Shown here piece after piece: positions 5,424 through 8,119 of a DNA stretch of 8,119 bases. The notes under the pieces were generated by a model that worked only from the letters and a program-made list of their open reading frames with translations, did not search any database and had not been told where the DNA came from. The stretch is from Spirochaetales bacterium (GTDB lineage: Bacteria; Spirochaetota; Spirochaetia; SZUA-6; DRHE01). The position numbers and the translations under genes are program-made. Within the stretch, counting starts at the first letter, position 1; every line of letters starts with the position of its first letter. Location of the stretch: contig DRHE01000238.1 of assembly GCA_011049745.1 (NCBI GenBank), forward strand, positions 1 to 8,119, given 5' to 3'.

Positions 5424-6548
5424 TTGGAGAGGATTGAAAAAGAACCGACTGATTTCCTGCTCTTCCTGATTCTTATTCTATTGGTGGGGCTGGGTGTATC
5501 GGTGCTTTTTTCCGCTTCCTACTACTATGCGGAAAAGCTGACCCAGGATTCCTATTACTTCTTCAGGCGACAGATTGTCTTTATTATCCTTGGGAGTATT
5601 GCAGCAATTATCGCGGCAAATACGCCTCTGGAGCTGTGGAAGCAGGCCACGCCCTATTTCCTGCTGCTCTCCTTATTGCTGACCCTGCTTACCTTTATTC
5701 CCGGAGTTGGACTGCCGGTTCTTGGCGCCAGGCGCTGGCTTTTTGTTTTTGGTATATCCTTCCAACCCTCTGAGCTGGTAAAATTCTGCCTGGTATTATA
5801 TCTTGCCACCCTCTTCAGTAAGAAGGAAGAGAGGATCAACGATCCCCTTAATTCGATTCTGCCGCCGCTGATCGTGGTTTCTTTTTTTGTGACTTTGATC
5901 TACCTCCAGAATGATTTTTCCACAGCCTTTTTCATCTTATTTATAGCAATTACAATGTTTTTTATAGCGCGTATTAAATTACGCTACTTTTTTTTTCTTG
6001 GGTTTATTGTTCTGCCTCTGGGAGTAGTGCTGCTCTTCAGCAAAGCCCATAGGGTCAAGAGAATTATTGCTTTTTTAAATCCGGCACTGGATCCATCGGG
6101 CAGTGGTTTTCAGGTGATTGCCGCCCGTTCCGCTCTGATTAACGGCGGATTCTGGGGACGGGGATTGGGCAGCGGCATAAAAAAACTGGGAGGGCTCCCA
6201 GAGGCTCATTCTGATTTCATTTATGCGGTAATAGGCGAAGAGATGGGTTTCTTAGGCGCCTTATTTGTGCTTTTTCTATTCATTCTTTTTGCCTGGAGGG
6301 GGTACTCAATTTCGCTAAAAGCAGGGGATAATTTCATTTACTATCTCTCATTCGGGATTACTTCGCTGATCTTTGTGCAGAGCTTGATGAACATCGCAGT
6401 GGTAACCGGGCTTATCCCGGCTACAGGCATACCGCTTCCCTTCTTTTCTTCCGGAGGTTCCGCGATTGTCCTTAATCTCTTTATGAGTGGACTGCTCTTA
6501 AACCTCTCCCGCAGCACTCAAGCAGCCAGGAGGAATAGACTTGTCTGA
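5424..6548 (+). CDS. ftsW: Septal peptidoglycan polymerase FtsW (SEDS family)
   Basis: FtsW polymerises lipid II into septal glycan strands in the inner membrane, working with a class B penicillin-binding protein. The product has 374 residues with about ten transmembrane segments. SEDS motifs are GARRWL (101-106), FQPSELVKF (113-121), LQNDFSTA (161-168), SGSGFQVIAARSAL (225-238), GGFWGRGLGSG (241-251), PEAHSDFIYAVIGEEMGFLG (259-278) with the proposed catalytic Asp D264, and PATGIPLPFFSSGGS (332-346). The family commonly has QPDFGT and PTTGLPLPFISYGGSS, so QNDFST and FFSSGGSA are variants. The SEDS fold is shared with RodA, but the place between mraY and ftsQ argues for FtsW. The start is TTG with a strong Shine-Dalgarno. 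The 3' end overlaps ftsQ by 8 nt. No ftsI/pbpB partner is encoded in the window. Confidence 0.96.
   Translation: MERIEKEPTDFLLFLILILLVGLGVSVLFSASYYYAEKLTQDSYYFFRRQIVFIILGSIAAIIAANTPLELWKQATPYFLLLSLLLTLLTFIPGVGLPVLGARRWLFVFGISFQPSELVKFCLVLYLATLFSKKEERINDPLNSILPPLIVVSFFVTLIYLQNDFSTAFFILFIAITMFFIARIKLRYFFFLGFIVLPLGVVLLFSKAHRVKRIIAFLNPALDPSGSGFQVIAARSALINGGFWGRGLGSGIKKLGGLPEAHSDFIYAVIGEEMGFLGALFVLFLFILFAWRGYSISLKAGDNFIYYLSFGITSLIFVQSLMNIAVVTGLIPATGIPLPFFSSGGSAIVLNLFMSGLLLNLSRSTQAARRNRLV
6528..6535 (+). promoter_or_regulatory. Shine-Dalgarno fixing the TTG start of ftsQ
   Basis: AGGAGGAA lies within the end of ftsW. Its GGAGG core (6529-6533) is 7 nt before TTG 6541. The good spacing and strength support the TTG start and the 8-nt overlap with ftsW. 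Confidence 0.75.
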
Positions 6549-7347
6549 AATACTTACCTTTAAAACCTCCAGGAGAAAGGACGCAGAGCAGTTCTTGAAT
6601 AAGCTGATGAGGCTGATTATTGTTCTCTTATTCCTCTTTCTGGCAGCTGACCTGCTCTTCCATTATCTAATCGCTCCTAAATTGAGGATCAGAAATATAA
6701 TTGTAAAGAGTGATATTCCTCTTTCCCGGCAGGAGGTCTTAACCATAGCGGGAATTGATGGAAAAGAGAATTACTTTTCTCTGAAAGGGGATGTTATCAA
6801 GAATAATCTGGAGGCGTGCCCCCTGGTAAGAGAGGCCAGAGTGGAAAAGGTTTTTCCCGATACCATGCGTCTTGATATAAAGGGAAGAAGGGCGCTTTTT
6901 ATCTCCCTGGCAGATACCGGGAAAGGATCCTTTCCCGTGGCAATTGATGAAGAGGGAGTGATCTTCCGGAGCGGTTCCTCAATTAAAGAGTGGGATCTTC
7001 CCCTTATTTCCGGGTTGAAATTCAATGAGCTCGAGCTGGGGGCAACATTGCCCAGGATGCTCGACTCACTTTTTGCAGAAGTGACACAGATGCGGACTGC
7101 ATACCCGGATCTTTTTCGTTTGATTTCTGAAATTCAGATAGTACCTTTAAGTCCTGCAAGCTTTGAGTTACTGCTTTATCCGCTCTCTTTTACCGTGCGG
7201 GTACGTTTAACCGGTAGTATAGACGGGACAGTTTTGAAGAATGCCCTGCTGGTGCTTGATCTGCTAAAGAGGGAGGGTATATCAGAGAAAGTCAAAGAGA
7301 TTGATTTCCGGACCGGAGAGGTAGTATACAGAATTAAGGAGGGATAG
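6541..7347 (+). CDS. ftsQ: Cell division protein FtsQ/DivIB
   Basis: FtsQ is a bitopic divisome protein that holds FtsL and its partner at the septum and links them to the glycan synthases. The 268 residues show a basic cytoplasmic head (TSRRKDAEQF), one transmembrane segment at about 22-44, then a POTRA domain at about 48-118. The POTRA domain carries the typical pattern RIRNIIVKSDIPLSRQEVL, with the ENYFSL and CPLVREARVEKVFPDTMRLDIKGRRAL segments after it. The FtsQ/DivIB beta domain follows (about 119-268), ending with IDFRTGEVVYRI (254-265), the family's C-terminal strand. Sequence identity to model FtsQ proteins is low, as is usual, so the call rests on architecture plus the place between ftsW and ftsA. 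The start is TTG behind a strong Shine-Dalgarno. It ends 3 nt before ftsA. Confidence 0.93.
   Translation: MSEILTFKTSRRKDAEQFLNKLMRLIIVLLFLFLAADLLFHYLIAPKLRIRNIIVKSDIPLSRQEVLTIAGIDGKENYFSLKGDVIKNNLEACPLVREARVEKVFPDTMRLDIKGRRALFISLADTGKGSFPVAIDEEGVIFRSGSSIKEWDLPLISGLKFNELELGATLPRMLDSLFAEVTQMRTAYPDLFRLISEIQIVPLSPASFELLLYPLSFTVRVRLTGSIDGTVLKNALLVLDLLKREGISEKVKEIDFRTGEVVYRIKEG
7336..7343 (+). promoter_or_regulatory. Shine-Dalgarno fixing the TTG start of ftsA
   Basis: AAGGAGGG has its GGAGG core (7338-7342) 8 nt before TTG 7351. The nearby ATG at 7361 is out of frame with FtsA, so it cannot be the start. Confidence 0.75.
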
Positions 7348-7350
7348 ATT

Positions 7351-8119
7351 TTGCCGGTAAATGAAATAATTGTTGGATTAGATATCGGAACGACCAAGGT
7401 CTGCGTGGTAATCGGCGTTTTAGATGATAACGAGCAATTAGAGATCCTTGGAGTGGGCACAACCCCTTCTCGCGGTTTGCGCCGGGGTGTGGTAATAAAT
7501 ATTGAAGCTACGATTCATTCGATTCTGAGCGCTGTTGAAGCAGCTGAAATGATGTCAGGGCGTGAGGTGCACGAGGTCTTTACCGGAATTTCCGGCGGCC
7601 ACATTGAGGGTATCAATTCCCGGGGAGTGGTGGCGGTAACCGGCCGGGGCAGAGAAATTACCCGAAATGATATTGATCGGGTTATTGATGCGGCTAAAGC
7701 AATTGTAATTCCAATGGATCGTGAGGTGCTTCATGTAATTCCCCAGGAATTTGTTGTAGATGATCAGGGAAATATTCGCAATCCCTTCGGCATGATCGGG
7801 GTACGGCTGGAAGCTGAGGTGCATATAATCACCGGAGCGGTTACTTCTGCACAGAATATTGTAAAATGTGTTAATCGAGCCGGCTTCAAGGCGGTTGATA
7901 TTGTTCTTGAGCCTTTAGCCTCTGCGCGGGCAGTCCTGACCAATGATGAAAAAGAGTTGGGCGCTCTTCTAATTGACCTGGGCGGCGGCACAACTGATGT
8001 TTTAGTCTACATTGAAGGCGCTCCCTATCATACCAGTATTCTCTCAATTGGCGGGGAGCAGGTAACCAATGACCTCTCTATTATGCTGAAAACTCCTCTG
8101 GATGCGGCGGAAAAAATAA
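7351..8119 (+). CDS. ftsA: Cell division protein FtsA, N-terminal part
   Basis: FtsA is the actin-like ATPase that anchors FtsZ filaments to the membrane and recruits later divisome proteins. The frame is open from TTG 7351 to the right edge, giving 256 codons of a family that is usually about 400-430 residues long. The C-terminal part, including the membrane-binding helix, is therefore outside. Visible motifs are the phosphate-1 loop GLDIGTTKVCVVIG (9-22), the SHS2/1C subdomain that starts with FTGISGGHIEG (77-87) and runs through RGVVAV and HVIPQEFVVDDQG, AEVHIITG (155-162), and the phosphate-2 loop LLIDLGGGTTDVLVY (206-220), then SIGGEQVTNDL (232-242). Protein starts MPVNEIIVG. The start is TTG with AAGGAGGG upstream, 3 nt after ftsQ. 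ftsZ is expected downstream by family gene order but is not in the window. Confidence 0.97.
   Translation, partial: MPVNEIIVGLDIGTTKVCVVIGVLDDNEQLEILGVGTTPSRGLRRGVVINIEATIHSILSAVEAAEMMSGREVHEVFTGISGGHIEGINSRGVVAVTGRGREITRNDIDRVIDAAKAIVIPMDREVLHVIPQEFVVDDQGNIRNPFGMIGVRLEAEVHIITGAVTSAQNIVKCVNRAGFKAVDIVLEPLASARAVLTNDEKELGALLIDLGGGTTDVLVYIEGAPYHTSILSIGGEQVTNDLSIMLKTPLDAAEKI

Noticed and set aside
6186..6201. Perfect inverted repeat CTGGGAG-GG-CTCCCAG, preceded by an A-run, which might be a terminator or regulatory hairpin.
   Set aside because: It lies inside the conserved FtsW coding sequence, no T-run follows it, and the A-run and repeat are explained by the Lys-Lys-Leu-Gly-Gly-Leu-Pro codons.
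7555..7991. Two overlapping minus-strand frames opposite ftsA.
   Set aside because: They lie under the conserved FtsA ATPase motifs and overlap each other, so they are shadows of the plus-strand coding sequence.

Overview
The window is the front two-thirds of a bacterial division and cell wall (dcw) cluster, plus the end of a carbohydrate gene and two small genes that read away from the cluster. The gene set points to a spirochaete. The order mraZ-rsmH-ftsL-murF-mraY-ftsW-ftsQ-ftsA has no ftsI, murE, murD, murG, murC or ddl between the members, which is the reduced dcw layout I recall from treponemes and relatives. The RsmH and FtsW proteins also carry motif variants that I associate with that phylum. 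This assignment rests on memory of the families, not on a search. The GH57-type glucan branching enzyme at the left edge suggests a free-living, glycogen-storing relative rather than a reduced host-restricted treponeme (inference).

Layout. Positions 1-333 hold the C-terminal 110 residues of a GH57/DUF1957 1,4-alpha-glucan branching enzyme on the plus strand. Only 6 nt after its stop, and tail-to-tail with it, come two minus-strand genes that are probably co-transcribed: a DUF1820-family protein (about 674-976) followed by a lone STAS-domain protein (340-645). A control region of about 230 bp (977-1210) separates them from the plus-strand dcw operon. It holds a good sigma-70-type promoter (TTGACA-16-TACTAT), a cluster of 10-nt-phased TGGGA/TGGAA boxes that look like the MraZ operator, and a weaker minus-strand promoter candidate.

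From 1211 to the right edge the dcw genes are packed with gaps or overlaps of at most 11 nt and no internal terminator: mraZ (regulator), rsmH (16S rRNA methyltransferase), ftsL-like (bitopic divisome protein), murF and mraY (last cytoplasmic and first membrane steps of lipid I synthesis), ftsW (septal glycan polymerase), ftsQ/divIB (POTRA divisome scaffold) and ftsA (membrane tether for FtsZ, cut by the window edge). ftsZ would be expected next. Together these genes supply precursor synthesis and assemble the septal wall machine. MraZ probably represses its own operon through the boxes at 1143-1202.

Several start codons need care. The longest reading frames for mraZ (from 1139), murF (from 2873) and the DUF1820 gene (from 1015) all extend too far upstream. 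ftsW, ftsQ and ftsA each begin with TTG behind a strong Shine-Dalgarno sequence. I found no mobile element, CRISPR array, RNA gene or clearly new system. The points most worth a second look are the MraZ operator and promoter arrangement, the divergent DUF1820-STAS pair, and the compact gene content of the cluster.
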